64,000 nucleotides of DNA. Origin: Alteromonas aestuariivivens. Lineage in GTDB: Bacteria > Pseudomonadota > Gammaproteobacteria > Enterobacterales > Alteromonadaceae. The notes beneath the pieces are model-generated. The model was not told the DNA's origin. It did not search any database and saw only the letters and a list, made by a program, of their open reading frames with translations. Location: NCBI RefSeq assembly GCF_003367475.1, contig NZ_QRHA01000008.1, positions 62,001-126,000 of the forward strand. The letters are read 5' to 3'. This document shows, one piece after another, positions 1 to 7,817 of this stretch (positions are counted from its first letter, which is position 1; each line of letters begins with the position of its first letter). A program made the position numbers and the translations under genes.

Positions 1-285
1 CACCCAGTCGGCTGCGGTAAGAACCTGCTTGGCCAGGGACTCATTCAGACTGAGTTTGGCGGAAGACTGCTCACCGGCAGAGAAGCGCAATGCGCATTCC
101 ACCTTGCCGCGCTGAAGGCGCTTTCGAAATCGTTCTCTGAGAATGGGTTCAAGGGCCCGGAATTGTTCCGGCAGCCGGAAATAGGTTTCCAGAAAGCGCT
201 GATTGACCGAGCGGATTTCCCAAACGGCGGTTCCCCACTGCTGCTTGTCTTCACAGCGGGCGAAGGCGGTCATACTATAAATCAC
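1..285 (-). CDS. yicC: YicC family endoribonuclease, 5' part only
   Basis: The gene runs off the left edge; 95 codons are visible, starting MIYSMTAFARCEDKQQWG and continuing with EIRSVNQRFLETYFRLPEQF. This is the conserved N-terminus of the YicC/YloC family. Family members are about 290 residues, so roughly the first third is present. Established knowledge: YicC was long uncharacterised and is now regarded as an endoribonuclease affecting small-RNA turnover. I chose the GTG at 283-285 because AAAGGTG lies just upstream and E. coli YicC also begins M-I-x-S-M-T-A; an ATG four codons further in (271-273) is the alternative. It is divergent from rph, the arrangement common in gammaproteobacteria. 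Identity is secure; the remaining length is unseen. Confidence 0.9.
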   Translation of the reverse strand, partial: MIYSMTAFARCEDKQQWGTAVWEIRSVNQRFLETYFRLPEQFRALEPILRERFRKRLQRGKVECALRFSAGEQSSAKLSLNESLAKQVLTAADWV

Positions 286-446
286 GTGTCACCTTTGATG
301 CTTATCAATCTCTGCACAACCAAACTACGCTGGGCGTATTTTGCGTTAACCAATGCACACTACAGAGACTTTCCTGTTTCTATAATAGCTTACTTTTCCT
401 TCCTAAAGCGACAAGCGGTGATTTGAGGTAATTCAGGGAACTTCGT

Positions 447-476
447 TTTCCACTCTTCCCATCAGTAAGTTATACT
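447..476 (+). promoter_or_regulatory. weak candidate sigma-70 promoter for rph-pyrE-tusA
   Basis: A TATACT hexamer at 471-476 is a good -10 match, but the sequence about 17 bases upstream (TTCCAC region) is a poor -35. It lies about 100 bases before rph, in the 292-base gap divergent to yicC. Nothing else in that gap is recognisable except the rph ribosome-binding site (GGAG near 565). Confidence 0.3.
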
Positions 477-577
477 CTACGGTTCAGTTTAGCCAACGGC
501 CCAATCGCCGGTTGGTCATGCAGGCAGGTGAGCCTCATCAATAACTTTCTTGAATCAATCTCTGTGGAGTCCAAAAT

Positions 578-1291
578 ATGCGTCCTAGTGGCAGAACCGC
601 CAGTCAGATCCGCCCTGTAACCCTTACCCGCAATTACACCTGCCATGCAGAAGGGTCAGTGTTGGTTGAATTCGGCAATACCAAGGTATTGTGTAACGCC
701 ACGGTTGAAGAAGGCGTGCCACGCTTTATGAAAGGCCAGGGTAAGGGCTGGATCACCGCAGAGTACAGCATGTTACCCCGTGCCACCCATACACGAAGCG
801 ACCGGGAAGCAAGTCGGGGTAAGCAAGGTGGGCGTACACTGGAAATTCAGCGTCTCATCGCCCGTTCACTGCGTGCCGCGGTTGACCTCAAGCTGTTGGG
901 TGAAAACACCATTATGGTAGATTGCGATGTGATTCAGGCCGATGGTGGAACACGCACTGCGTCCATCACCGGCGCGTGTGTGGCTTTAGTGGATGCTTTG
1001 ACGTACATGCGCAGCAAAGGCATTCTTAAAGCCAACCCGCTAAAACACATGATTGCAGCCTTATCTGTGGGTATTTACCAGGGGGTTCCTGTGGCGGATC
1101 TGGAATACCTTGAAGATTCCGAAGCAGAAACTGATATGAACGTGGTAATGACGGAAACCGGAAAGCTGATTGAAGTACAGGGAACGGCAGAGGGTGAGCC
1201 CTTCAGTTTCGAAGAACTTCAGGAGCTGATGGACATTGCCAAGCACGGATTGCGAGAACTGTTTGACATTCAAAAAGCCGCGCTAGCCTGA
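578..1291 (+). CDS. rph: ribonuclease PH
   Basis: Phosphorolytic 3'-5' exoribonuclease that trims the 3' ends of tRNA precursors using inorganic phosphate. The protein is 237 residues, the usual family length (E. coli about 238). It starts [14 protein letters not shown] and keeps the family blocks: [17 protein letters not shown] with phosphate-binding Arg86, [13 protein letters not shown] with Thr125-Arg126, and [17 protein letters not shown]. The C-terminus is complete, unlike the frameshifted rph of E. coli K-12. GGAG near 565 serves the ATG. The gene is followed after 14 bases by pyrE, the conserved rph-pyrE pair, so co-transcription is likely. Confidence 0.97.
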   Translation: MRPSGRTASQIRPVTLTRNYTCHAEGSVLVEFGNTKVLCNATVEEGVPRFMKGQGKGWITAEYSMLPRATHTRSDREASRGKQGGRTLEIQRLIARSLRAAVDLKLLGENTIMVDCDVIQADGGTRTASITGACVALVDALTYMRSKGILKANPLKHMIAALSVGIYQGVPVADLEYLEDSEAETDMNVVMTETGKLIEVQGTAEGEPFSFEELQELMDIAKHGLRELFDIQKAALA

Positions 1292-1305
1292 GGAGACCCC
1301 AAACA

Positions 1306-1947
1306 GTGAAAGCATTTCAACGGGATTTTATTGAATTTGCCATTGCACGTGGCGTACTCAAATTTGGTGAATTTACGCTTAAATCCGGGCGTAAGAGCCC
1401 CTACTTCTTTAATGCCGGATTGTTCAACCACGGTGGTGATTTGGCCAAGCTGGGGCGGTTCTATGCAGCAGCATTAATGGACGCAAAAATTGATTTTGAT
1501 GTTCTGTTCGGCCCCGCCTATAAGGGGATCCCGATCGCTACGACGACAGCAGTCGCGCTGGCAGACAAATACGATTTGGATGTGCCCTACTGTTTTAACC
1601 GTAAAGAAGCCAAAGACCATGGAGAGGGTGGAAATCTGGTCGGCAGCCCGCTCAGCGGCAGGGTTATGCTGGTGGACGATGTGATTACAGCAGGCACCGC
1701 CATTCGTGAGTCCATGACGCTAATTGAACAGAATCAAGCCACACTGGCAGGGGTGTTGATTGCCCTGGACCGGCAGGAACGTGGGCAGGGTGACTTGTCT
1801 GCTATCCAGGAAGTGGAGCGGGATTTTAACACCCATGTGGTTTCCATTGTGACTCTGGCCGACGTGGTTGAATACCTCAAAGCTGAAGGGGAACATCAAA
1901 CCAGTATTGTTGCTATCAATGCTTACCGTGAGACCTATGGCATCTGA
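1306..1947 (+). CDS. pyrE: orotate phosphoribosyltransferase
   Basis: Cytosolic enzyme of de novo pyrimidine synthesis that joins orotate and PRPP to give orotidine 5'-phosphate. The 213-residue protein matches the family length. The PRPP-binding loop [14 protein letters not shown] lies at about residues 119-132, and the mobile catalytic loop [12 protein letters not shown] at about 99-110 carries the Lys-Asp-His-Gly-Glu residues. The start is GTG, with GAGGAG about ten bases upstream overlapping the rph stop; no better ATG keeps the conserved N-terminus [12 protein letters not shown]. It sits 14 bases after rph and overlaps tusA by 11 bases. Confidence 0.97.
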   Translation: MKAFQRDFIEFAIARGVLKFGEFTLKSGRKSPYFFNAGLFNHGGDLAKLGRFYAAALMDAKIDFDVLFGPAYKGIPIATTTAVALADKYDLDVPYCFNRKEAKDHGEGGNLVGSPLSGRVMLVDDVITAGTAIRESMTLIEQNQATLAGVLIALDRQERGQGDLSAIQEVERDFNTHVVSIVTLADVVEYLKAEGEHQTSIVAINAYRETYGI

Positions 1948-2203
1948 GCAACCAGCCTCTATGCAGGTGTTTGAGGAAGCAGGGCATCATTTGGATGCCC
2001 TGGGTCTTCGCTGCCCTGAGCCCGTGATGATGGTGCGGTTACAAATACGTAAAATGAACGACGGTGACACCCTTTGTGTGACCGCCGACGACCCAGCGGC
2101 CATAAGGGACATTCCCGGTTTCTGCCGATTTATGCAGCACACCCTGGTGGCAGCCTATACTGATTCGCTACCCTACCGCTTCCTGATAAAAAAAGGGCTA
2201 TAG
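1937..2203 (+). CDS. tusA: sulfurtransferase TusA
   Basis: Small cytosolic sulfur carrier that passes persulfide sulfur, in E. coli from IscS to TusBCD, for 2-thiouridine formation in tRNA. The 88-residue protein shows the signature [16 protein letters not shown], with persulfide cysteine Cys26 in a CPxP motif, followed by [17 protein letters not shown] and the terminal [10 protein letters not shown]; all match E. coli TusA closely. An upstream in-frame start exists, but the ATG at 1937 gives the family length. It overlaps the pyrE 3' end by 11 bases, suggesting translational coupling. TusA next to pyrE is not the E. coli order, so this operon membership is lineage-specific. Confidence 0.95.
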   Translation: MASEQPASMQVFEEAGHHLDALGLRCPEPVMMVRLQIRKMNDGDTLCVTADDPAAIRDIPGFCRFMQHTLVAAYTDSLPYRFLIKKGL

Positions 2204-2349
2204 TGCATCCTGGTTTTGCGAGCGTGTAATCTCCCTACAGCCCGTAACCTGCTGATACCGCCCCGATTTAGAGGCCTGGCAGGCCCACCGCGCAAACACA
2301 ATAATCCCGCCAGGTTATTTGCTGCCTCGCAGAATGACACAAACCCGGC

Positions 2350-2377
2350 TCAAGTTACGGGGCAGTTATGCCGTTAA
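2350..2377 (+). promoter_or_regulatory. candidate sigma-28 (FliA) promoter for the chemoreceptor
   Basis: TCAAGTTA at 2350-2357 and GCCGTTAA at 2370-2377 resemble the flagellar sigma-28 elements TAAAGTTT and GCCGATAA. The spacer is 12 bases against the usual 11. The position, about 100 bases upstream of a chemoreceptor gene, is where such a promoter is expected, since chemotaxis genes are classic FliA targets. The one-base spacer difference and the substitutions in both elements keep this a candidate. Confidence 0.45.
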
Positions 2378-2478
2378 CAAGCCAGAGTATTGCTCCGGAA
2401 GGCGTTTTTCTTTCGCTAATTTTTCCATTAGACTCCTGCACCTGTGTTCCTTCCACAGGTATGAATTAAGAGGTATTT

Positions 2479-4026
2479 ATGAGACGAGGGCAGCATATCG
2501 TCGATCAGGAACGGGATTTTCCGGCTAGTGTCGAGTTGGTTTCCACCACCGACAATCGTGGCGTGATCACGTACGCCAATGACGCCTTTTGTGATGTTGC
2601 AGGGTACCAGGAGGCGGAGTTGGTGGGTAAAAACCACAACCTAGTTCGCCACCCGGATATGCCCAAGGCGGCATTCAAGGACATGTGGTCTCATCTGGAG
2701 AAAGGGCAATCCTGGAGAGGTGTGGTTAAAAACCTGTGTAAGGATGGCAAGTACTATTGGGTAGACGCGTGTGTAACCCCTATTATTGAAAATGGCCAGA
2801 GGGTGGGTTACCAGTCAGTGCGGGTTAAGCCTTCGCGGCAATTGGTGGAACGGGCCAGTGCACTCTATAGCGACATCAACCAGGGTAGAACGTCGAAGCT
2901 TCGGGAATGGTCAGCGGCGTCAATGCTGGGATTGTTCAGTGCGGTCATTTTTGCTGTACTGGTGGCCAGTTGGGTTGGGCTTGGCTGGCCAACTGCTTTG
3001 GTCGTAGGCGGTTTGGCTTTGGCTACACTGGTGATCTTTCACGAGGAACTGGTTCATTTCCCCCGCATTGCAAACCGGCTAAAAGCCGACTTCGACAGTG
3101 TCAGTCGCTACGTATATTGTGGCAAAGGGGCTGCCAGTGTGTTTGAATTTCATCTGGAGTTGCAGCGTGCGCTGCAGCGCACCGTACTTGGGCGAACCCA
3201 GGATTCGGCCCGGCATCTGCAAGACATCGCACAAACTACATTGGGTTACGTAAACCAAACCACAAAAGGTATCGAACAGCAAAAGCAAGGTGTTGGGCAA
3301 ATTTCCACGGCAATCGAAAAGATGGCGGCAACCAGTCACTCCGTGCTGAAAAATACCGAGGATACAACGCTCAGTATTGAGAAAACCAATGCACAGTGTG
3401 GTCAAGCGAAGGAATTGATACTCCTGGGGCGGGACACAGTTAAAGGGTTGTCTGGTATTGTTGAAAAAGCCTCAATTACCGCAGACAGCCTCATGGACGC
3501 GTCTGACAAGGTTGCTCATACCATGGGCGAAATTGAAGCCATTGCAGAGCAAACCAACCTGCTCGCCCTTAATGCGGCCATTGAGGCTGCCCGGGCAGGC
3601 GAAAGTGGCAGGGGGTTTGCCGTGGTGGCAGATGAGGTTCGGGCGCTTTCTACTCGTACGCAGGAATCGGCAGGTAATATTGTACAGAGCATGCAGTTGA
3701 TGCGCACTACCCTTACAGAGTGGGTGGAAACCATGCATTTGACCCGAGAAAATGCCCTTACCAGTGTCGATCAAGCCAATACCTCAGCCCAGGCCATTGA
3801 AGAAATCTACACAATGATTGCCGACATTCACACCCATTCCCGGCAAATTATGCAGGCGGTTGTTTCGCAGGAACAGATGTGCGGCGAGATAGAGCATAAC
3901 GTTCACGGCATTAATCAGGTTGCGGAAAATAATGCCAGTGTTGCAGCCTCCATGGCCCAGACAGCCGGTACTCTCAACCAGAATATTAGCCGTCTGGCCG
4001 GATTGAGTGACACATTTTTACGCTGA
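2479..4026 (+). CDS. aer: Aer-like PAS-domain methyl-accepting chemotaxis receptor
   Basis: Probable inner-membrane energy or redox taxis receptor signalling to CheA/CheW. The 515 residues hold an N-terminal PAS domain (about 18-115) with the Aer-type motif RHPDMP at 57-62. Two closely spaced hydrophobic stretches follow (about 147-187), then a long cytoplasmic coiled coil. The signalling hairpin tip is at 351-390, containing [19 protein letters not shown] and [14 protein letters not shown]. No CheR/CheB docking pentapeptide is seen at the C-terminus (it ends SDTFLR), as in Aer. FAD binding is inferred from family resemblance only. AAGAGG precedes the ATG. The gene stands alone and its 3' end overlaps the convergent DUF1285 gene by nine bases. 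Confidence 0.88.
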   Translation: MRRGQHIVDQERDFPASVELVSTTDNRGVITYANDAFCDVAGYQEAELVGKNHNLVRHPDMPKAAFKDMWSHLEKGQSWRGVVKNLCKDGKYYWVDACVTPIIENGQRVGYQSVRVKPSRQLVERASALYSDINQGRTSKLREWSAASMLGLFSAVIFAVLVASWVGLGWPTALVVGGLALATLVIFHEELVHFPRIANRLKADFDSVSRYVYCGKGAASVFEFHLELQRALQRTVLGRTQDSARHLQDIAQTTLGYVNQTTKGIEQQKQGVGQISTAIEKMAATSHSVLKNTEDTTLSIEKTNAQCGQAKELILLGRDTVKGLSGIVEKASITADSLMDASDKVAHTMGEIEAIAEQTNLLALNAAIEAARAGESGRGFAVVADEVRALSTRTQESAGNIVQSMQLMRTTLTEWVETMHLTRENALTSVDQANTSAQAIEEIYTMIADIHTHSRQIMQAVVSQEQMCGEIEHNVHGINQVAENNASVAASMAQTAGTLNQNISRLAGLSDTFLR

Positions 4027-4599
4027 GTCCGCGGGAAGGCAGCCAATGCTGAATTGGTATTGCCCACTGTGCAGCTGCAACGAGATTTCGTGTTTGGAGA
4101 TGGCTACGGGGGTGGCCTTTTCCAGCAGCTGATAGTAAACGTTCTGGTGCAGTCGGCCCCAAAGGTTGCGGCGTACCCTAACGTAGGGAATTGCGACGCT
4201 GTCTGGAGCCTTAAGTGAATCGGGAGGTGGCCGAAGTTCGACCGGATGTTCGGCGTCTACAGTGAATTCATCTTCGGTTTGGGTAGTGAGTTGAAGAAGC
4301 TCGTTGTGACAGTGCCATTGGGTTATCACAAAGGGCACGTCCTCCACTTCAATGCCAACCTTCTCAACGGGCGTTACCAGAAAGTACTGGTTCTGCTCTC
4401 TCTTTAACACTGAAGCAAACAGCTTTACCAACGCAATGCGTCCGATTGGGCTGCCGTCGTAATACCAGCGCCCATCGGCTTTGATCACCAGGTTGATATT
4501 CCCGCAAAAAGGCGGGTCCCACTGCTCTACCGGAGGTAAGGCTCTGGAGCCCTTATCTCCGGTACCCGCAAGCTGGTGCTCGAACCTAGTCAGATCCAC
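4018..4599 (-). CDS. DUF1285 family protein
   Basis: The 193-residue soluble protein carries the DUF1285 pattern: an N-terminal [13 protein letters not shown], then [16 protein letters not shown] and [17 protein letters not shown]. The family is widespread in proteobacteria and has no settled function. The start appears to be GTG (4597-4599), overlapping the upstream DUF3014 gene by 14 bases, which suggests translational coupling; the Shine-Dalgarno signal is poor. The 3' end overlaps the convergent chemoreceptor gene by nine bases. No signal peptide or membrane segment is visible. Confidence 0.8.
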   Translation of the reverse strand: MDLTRFEHQLAGTGDKGSRALPPVEQWDPPFCGNINLVIKADGRWYYDGSPIGRIALVKLFASVLKREQNQYFLVTPVEKVGIEVEDVPFVITQWHCHNELLQLTTQTEDEFTVDAEHPVELRPPPDSLKAPDSVAIPYVRVRRNLWGRLHQNVYYQLLEKATPVAISKHEISLQLHSGQYQFSIGCLPADSA

Positions 4600-5437
4600 G
4601 TTCTTGGAGCAAAGCTTTGACTTCCCGCAGCTTTGCCTTTATGCGCCGCATGTTGTCCGGCCCGGTACGCAACAACTGTTTCTGGGGTGCACTGAGCTTC
4701 TCCAGACGAGGATCAGCGTACTTGTACGCTACCGAATCGGTATAGACTTCTACCGGAAACGGCACTTCAGGTGTATCCAGCAGCTGATCAATGGCTTCTA
4801 CAACCACTTCACTGAAGGCTTTGTCCGGGTCGCCAATTTCTGCGTAGTTGCTCTGCATGTCATTTTCGTATTTTTCAAACAACGACATCAGCGCCTGATT
4901 ATCAAATGACTCAAACAGATCAACGTATGGCGAGTAACGTTTGTAACTGGCAGCATCAATCCATTCCTTGTCGGCCTGGCTGTAAACCCGGAAAGACTGC
5001 TCAGGTGCCTTGAACAGCCGGTGGCCCGGTGCCATTTCGTCATTCGCCAGGTTGGTTACAGAGACAACAAAGCGTTCCAGCAGTGCATCTGTGGCGAGCA
5101 AACGGTCCATTTGCGGAGATTCAGACAAGTTTTGTAATGAATCGTGAATGGCCTGGTCGCTGATATCAACAGGCTCGGGTTCGGGCTCCGGAGTTGTCGG
5201 TAACGGCTCAACTTCGGCGTAGGGATCAATCTCAACGGGTTCCGGGGTCGGTGCGGGTTCAAATCTCTCGGGCTCTTCCGCTACAGCAGGTTCTGCTTCT
5301 ATTGCCGGTTCGGGGGTTGCTATAACGGGTTCAGGCTCTTTCGACGGCCACAAAAGTACCGCCAGTATCACAATGGCAATGACGCCGATAATCACCAGAT
5401 GGGGGGTGAGTGTACGCTTTTCCGAGGTATCGCTCAT
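4586..5437 (-). CDS. DUF3014 membrane-anchored protein
   Basis: The 283-residue protein has one transmembrane segment near the N-terminus (about residues 13-30, LVIIGVIAIVILAVLLW). A long Pro-Glu-rich linker (about 31-95) follows, probably spanning the periplasm. The C-terminal folded region (about 96-283, from DQAIHDSLQNLSESPQMD onward) resembles DUF3014. Function is unknown. The ATG is preceded by GGAG. It is the first gene of a two-gene unit with the DUF1285 gene, a pairing that suggests a joint role, but no partner or substrate can be read from the sequence. Confidence 0.78.
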   Translation of the reverse strand: MSDTSEKRTLTPHLVIIGVIAIVILAVLLWPSKEPEPVIATPEPAIEAEPAVAEEPERFEPAPTPEPVEIDPYAEVEPLPTTPEPEPEPVDISDQAIHDSLQNLSESPQMDRLLATDALLERFVVSVTNLANDEMAPGHRLFKAPEQSFRVYSQADKEWIDAASYKRYSPYVDLFESFDNQALMSLFEKYENDMQSNYAEIGDPDKAFSEVVVEAIDQLLDTPEVPFPVEVYTDSVAYKYADPRLEKLSAPQKQLLRTGPDNMRRIKAKLREVKALLQERGSD

Positions 5438-5580
5438 AATTTCTCCACCAAAAAATTAATCCCTTGTTACTCATACTATCAGAGATGATGATGATTGTTT
5501 GAAAATCAATCGTGATATTTGTTCCCTATTGAGTTCAAATTCCTCATTTTTAACACTTTTCAGCATAAGCAAGTCATAAA

Positions 5581-5596
5581 CCCTGAGCAGCCAGGG
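5581..5596 (-). terminator. weak hairpin downstream of the ABC1 kinase gene
   Basis: CCCTG (5581-5585) pairs with CAGGG (5592-5596) around a six-base loop. Read on the minus strand the stem is followed by TTTATGACTT, a poor T-tract. It lies just past the stop of the gene ending at 5611, so it may be a weak terminator. Confidence 0.3.
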
Positions 5597-5610
5597 GCAA
5601 ATAGGGGTGG

Positions 5611-6924
5611 CTACAACCAGGGTTCTGCCAGCTGGCGCATGTTCAGGCGGGCCCCCAGCTTTTTGGCTAACAGGAACAGTCCGCCAAGTTTGCGGTGGAT
5701 AAACAGCGCATCCGGCGGTGGTGCGTGCCAGAAATTGTGCTGAAAGGTCAGGGCGTGCCCCAGTTCGTGCAGGCGCAGCATTAAATCGCTGGTACCAAAA
5801 TCATAGCCTTGGGAGGCGTGAATGGATTCGCAGGCCATCATTCCCATATCCACCACCAGTGTTTGCTGGAGTTCCGAATGCTGGTTGCTAAATAGCCCAA
5901 GGCCAATGGCTGCCTGCCGCATCTGTTCACGGTTTCGGTTTGCGGCTGCCTGGAGTAACTGGCGGTAACAGACGGCAACGCTGGCGGGCACTTCGCGGGT
6001 GGCACCAAAGTCCAGCAAGGCAATTTGCTGCTTATCACTTTGATAGCGGTAGTTGGCGAGATTGGGGTCGCTCTGAATCAGCTGGAAGTCGAAGACCTCA
6101 CGGAAAAACAGTTGCATCAGTGCACCCATGAGCCGATCTTTTTGCTCCTGTGGTGCATCAGAGAGTGATTCAATAGGGTCGCCATTGAGATAATCCATGG
6201 CCAGAACGGTTTCACAACTGAGCGGAGCGTAAACTTCCGGGCACACAAAGTGTTTATTCTGCCCCAGTAGCTCACGGTAGCGGGTCAACATTTGTGCTTC
6301 GCGCACGTAATCGGCTTCCTGGTGCAACTGTTGTTTGGCTTCGGATAAAATCGGAAATAAATCCAGCTCTTTGGGGACCAGCCCACTGAGGCGAATCAGA
6401 CTGGCAACGTTATCTACGTCGCTGTCGATGCTCTTTTTCACGCCAGGATACTGCACTTTGACTGCCAGGGTCTGGCCTTCCATGGTGATCACTTTGTGCA
6501 CCTGCCCTATTGAAGCGGCGGCGACAGGTGCAAATGAAAAATACAGCAGAGGTTGTTGCCAGTTAACTCCCCAGGCTGAGTCAAGCACTGAGGTGAGCTG
6601 GGATTTTGGCATGGGTTCAGCATCCTGCCGCAACCGGGCCAGAATGGCAGCCAGCTCCGGGGGAAGGAAGTCACCGCTGTCCATCGACAACAGCTGGCCT
6701 ACTTTCATCGCGGCACCACGCATGGTGGCGAGTTGGTCGGCGATGCGGGAGATGTTCGCGGGGGTGAGAAGCAAATCGCTGAATTTGGGCCGTTGTCCTT
6801 TCAGCCATTGGCTGGCACCCTGGCTCACCATATTGCCGGCTATGCGGCCGGCCAAGCCGCCAAGACGGCCAACGCGGGACAAGCGCCCGGTGGGGACGGC
6901 ACGACCCGGTTTGTCGTCTGACAT
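5611..6924 (-). CDS. ABC1/UbiB-like (AarF/ADCK) atypical kinase
   Basis: The 437-residue protein belongs to the ABC1 family of atypical kinases/ATPases tied to ubiquinone and lipid metabolism. It shows the signature KVGQ (residues 74-77), the Ala-rich nucleotide loop FAPVAAASIGQVH (about 131-143), the lysine strand LAVKVQYPG (about 153-161), the catalytic-loop-like SDPNLANYRY, and a DFG-type metal site LLDFGATRE. There are no C-terminal transmembrane helices, so it is a soluble paralogue rather than UbiB itself. I chose the ATG at 6922-6924 because AGGAG lies eight bases upstream; a longer frame reaches 6999 without a comparable signal. The substrate is unknown. Confidence 0.87.
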   Translation of the reverse strand: MSDDKPGRAVPTGRLSRVGRLGGLAGRIAGNMVSQGASQWLKGQRPKFSDLLLTPANISRIADQLATMRGAAMKVGQLLSMDSGDFLPPELAAILARLRQDAEPMPKSQLTSVLDSAWGVNWQQPLLYFSFAPVAAASIGQVHKVITMEGQTLAVKVQYPGVKKSIDSDVDNVASLIRLSGLVPKELDLFPILSEAKQQLHQEADYVREAQMLTRYRELLGQNKHFVCPEVYAPLSCETVLAMDYLNGDPIESLSDAPQEQKDRLMGALMQLFFREVFDFQLIQSDPNLANYRYQSDKQQIALLDFGATREVPASVAVCYRQLLQAAANRNREQMRQAAIGLGLFSNQHSELQQTLVVDMGMMACESIHASQGYDFGTSDLMLRLHELGHALTFQHNFWHAPPPDALFIHRKLGGLFLLAKKLGARLNMRQLAEPWL

Positions 6925-6932
6925 ACGGGCTC

Positions 6933-7205
6933 CTAAGCAAATTGCGAAGTAATTTGGATCACCATACCAGCCAGACTCCCCATCGCAAAGCCAATCCATC
7001 CATTTTTACCACAGTAATGGCTCAGATTGGCGCCAAACAGTCCGCACCACAACATGATGGCGTATACTGAGAGCCATCCGCTGCCAGTACCTGAGCCTGG
7101 GACGAACAACATGACGGCAAAAGCCAGTGCCATGGCCCCACTGAGCAACACCCAGATAATGCTTTTTGTGGTCGCCCCAGTGTTGGCGGGTGAAGTATTT
7201 TGCAT
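6933..7205 (-). CDS. small membrane protein, function unknown
   Basis: A 90-residue hydrophobic protein with three likely membrane segments: about 16-36 (IIWVLLSGAMALAFAVMLFV), 44-60 (LSVYAIMLWCGLFGANL) and 68-86. I recognise no family. It is eight bases upstream of the ABC1 kinase gene on the same strand, so the two are probably co-transcribed. Its start codon follows directly after a strong terminator-like stem (7209-7256), and the only Shine-Dalgarno-like AGG lies inside that stem. Either expression is controlled by the hairpin or the true start is elsewhere. Confidence 0.65.
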   Translation of the reverse strand: MQNTSPANTGATTKSIIWVLLSGAMALAFAVMLFVPGSGTGSGWLSVYAIMLWCGLFGANLSHYCGKNGWIGFAMGSLAGMVIQITSQFA

Positions 7206-7208
7206 ACA

Positions 7209-7256
7209 AAAACGCCTGTGGTTGTTGTTTCAATAATGAAACACCACAGGCGTTTT
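7209..7256 (-). terminator. strong rho-independent terminator after the M1 peptidase/DUF6702 unit
   Basis: The 13-base arms 7209-7221 and 7244-7256 (AAAACGCCTGTGG / CCACAGGCGTTTT) are perfectly complementary, and an inner GTTTCA/TGAAAC pair (7227-7232, 7237-7242) extends the stem. On the minus strand the stem ends in a run of T. It sits 25 bases past the DUF6702 stop codon. Confidence 0.8.
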
Positions 7257-7280
7257 GGTCAATCAGTGCCCACTAAGACT

Positions 7281-7817
7281 TTAGTGGTGCTGTCCGTCGA
7301 ACTCGACCTCAAGCAAAGTAACGTTGTCTGTGAAGGTCAGGGTTTTCAGAGGCCCGTTGCCTTCGACATTCAGCGTATTAATTTGTGAAGGCCACAATTC
7401 CCTCAAGGCGTCATGGCGAATTTTCAGCCCATCCAGCGCCGGAGGTTGAGCGGTTTCCTGGTAAACCCAGAAAAACTTTCCTTCCGTTTCAAAACCCACC
7501 AGCGTCAGCGGCAGAGATTGATCCTCTGCATCCAGAAGCGCGAAGCTTTGCGTAACATATTCAGCAAAGTCCTTCTGCGTTTTCGGATCTTTCAGAATAT
7601 CGGCGGACTTTTCAAACAGCGTTTTTACCGCATGTTCCGCATCGTGAAGATTGAAGCGATGCATCACTTCAATGTTTTCGGTGCGCGGATTAAACAGCAC
7701 GGTAGTAATGGCTGCTTTTATCTGGTGAGCGCTGGCCAGGCCAGCGAAACCCAGCAGCAGGGCCATGAGGCCCCATTGCCATTGACGACCTAAAGCACGG
7801 CTGTGTTTAGTTGTCAT
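7281..7817 (-). CDS. DUF6702-like exported protein
   Basis: A 178-residue protein with an N-terminal signal peptide: hydrophobic stretch WGLMALLLGFAGLASA, cleavage likely after ASA. The mature part begins HQIKAAITTVLFNPRTENIE, a pattern I associate with the DUF6702 family (periplasmic or lipoprotein-like, function unknown). The ATG at 7815-7817 has GAGG six bases upstream; a GTG one codon earlier is possible. It overlaps the 3' end of the M1 peptidase gene by 11 bases, so the two are translationally linked and may act together outside the cytoplasm. A strong terminator follows. Confidence 0.7.
   Translation of the reverse strand: MTTKHSRALGRQWQWGLMALLLGFAGLASAHQIKAAITTVLFNPRTENIEVMHRFNLHDAEHAVKTLFEKSADILKDPKTQKDFAEYVTQSFALLDAEDQSLPLTLVGFETEGKFFWVYQETAQPPALDGLKIRHDALRELWPSQINTLNVEGNGPLKTLTFTDNVTLLEVEFDGQHH

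Noticed and set aside
6335..6952. 205-codon open frame antisense to the ABC1 kinase gene
   Set aside because: Shadow frame; the kinase motifs on the other strand are unambiguous.
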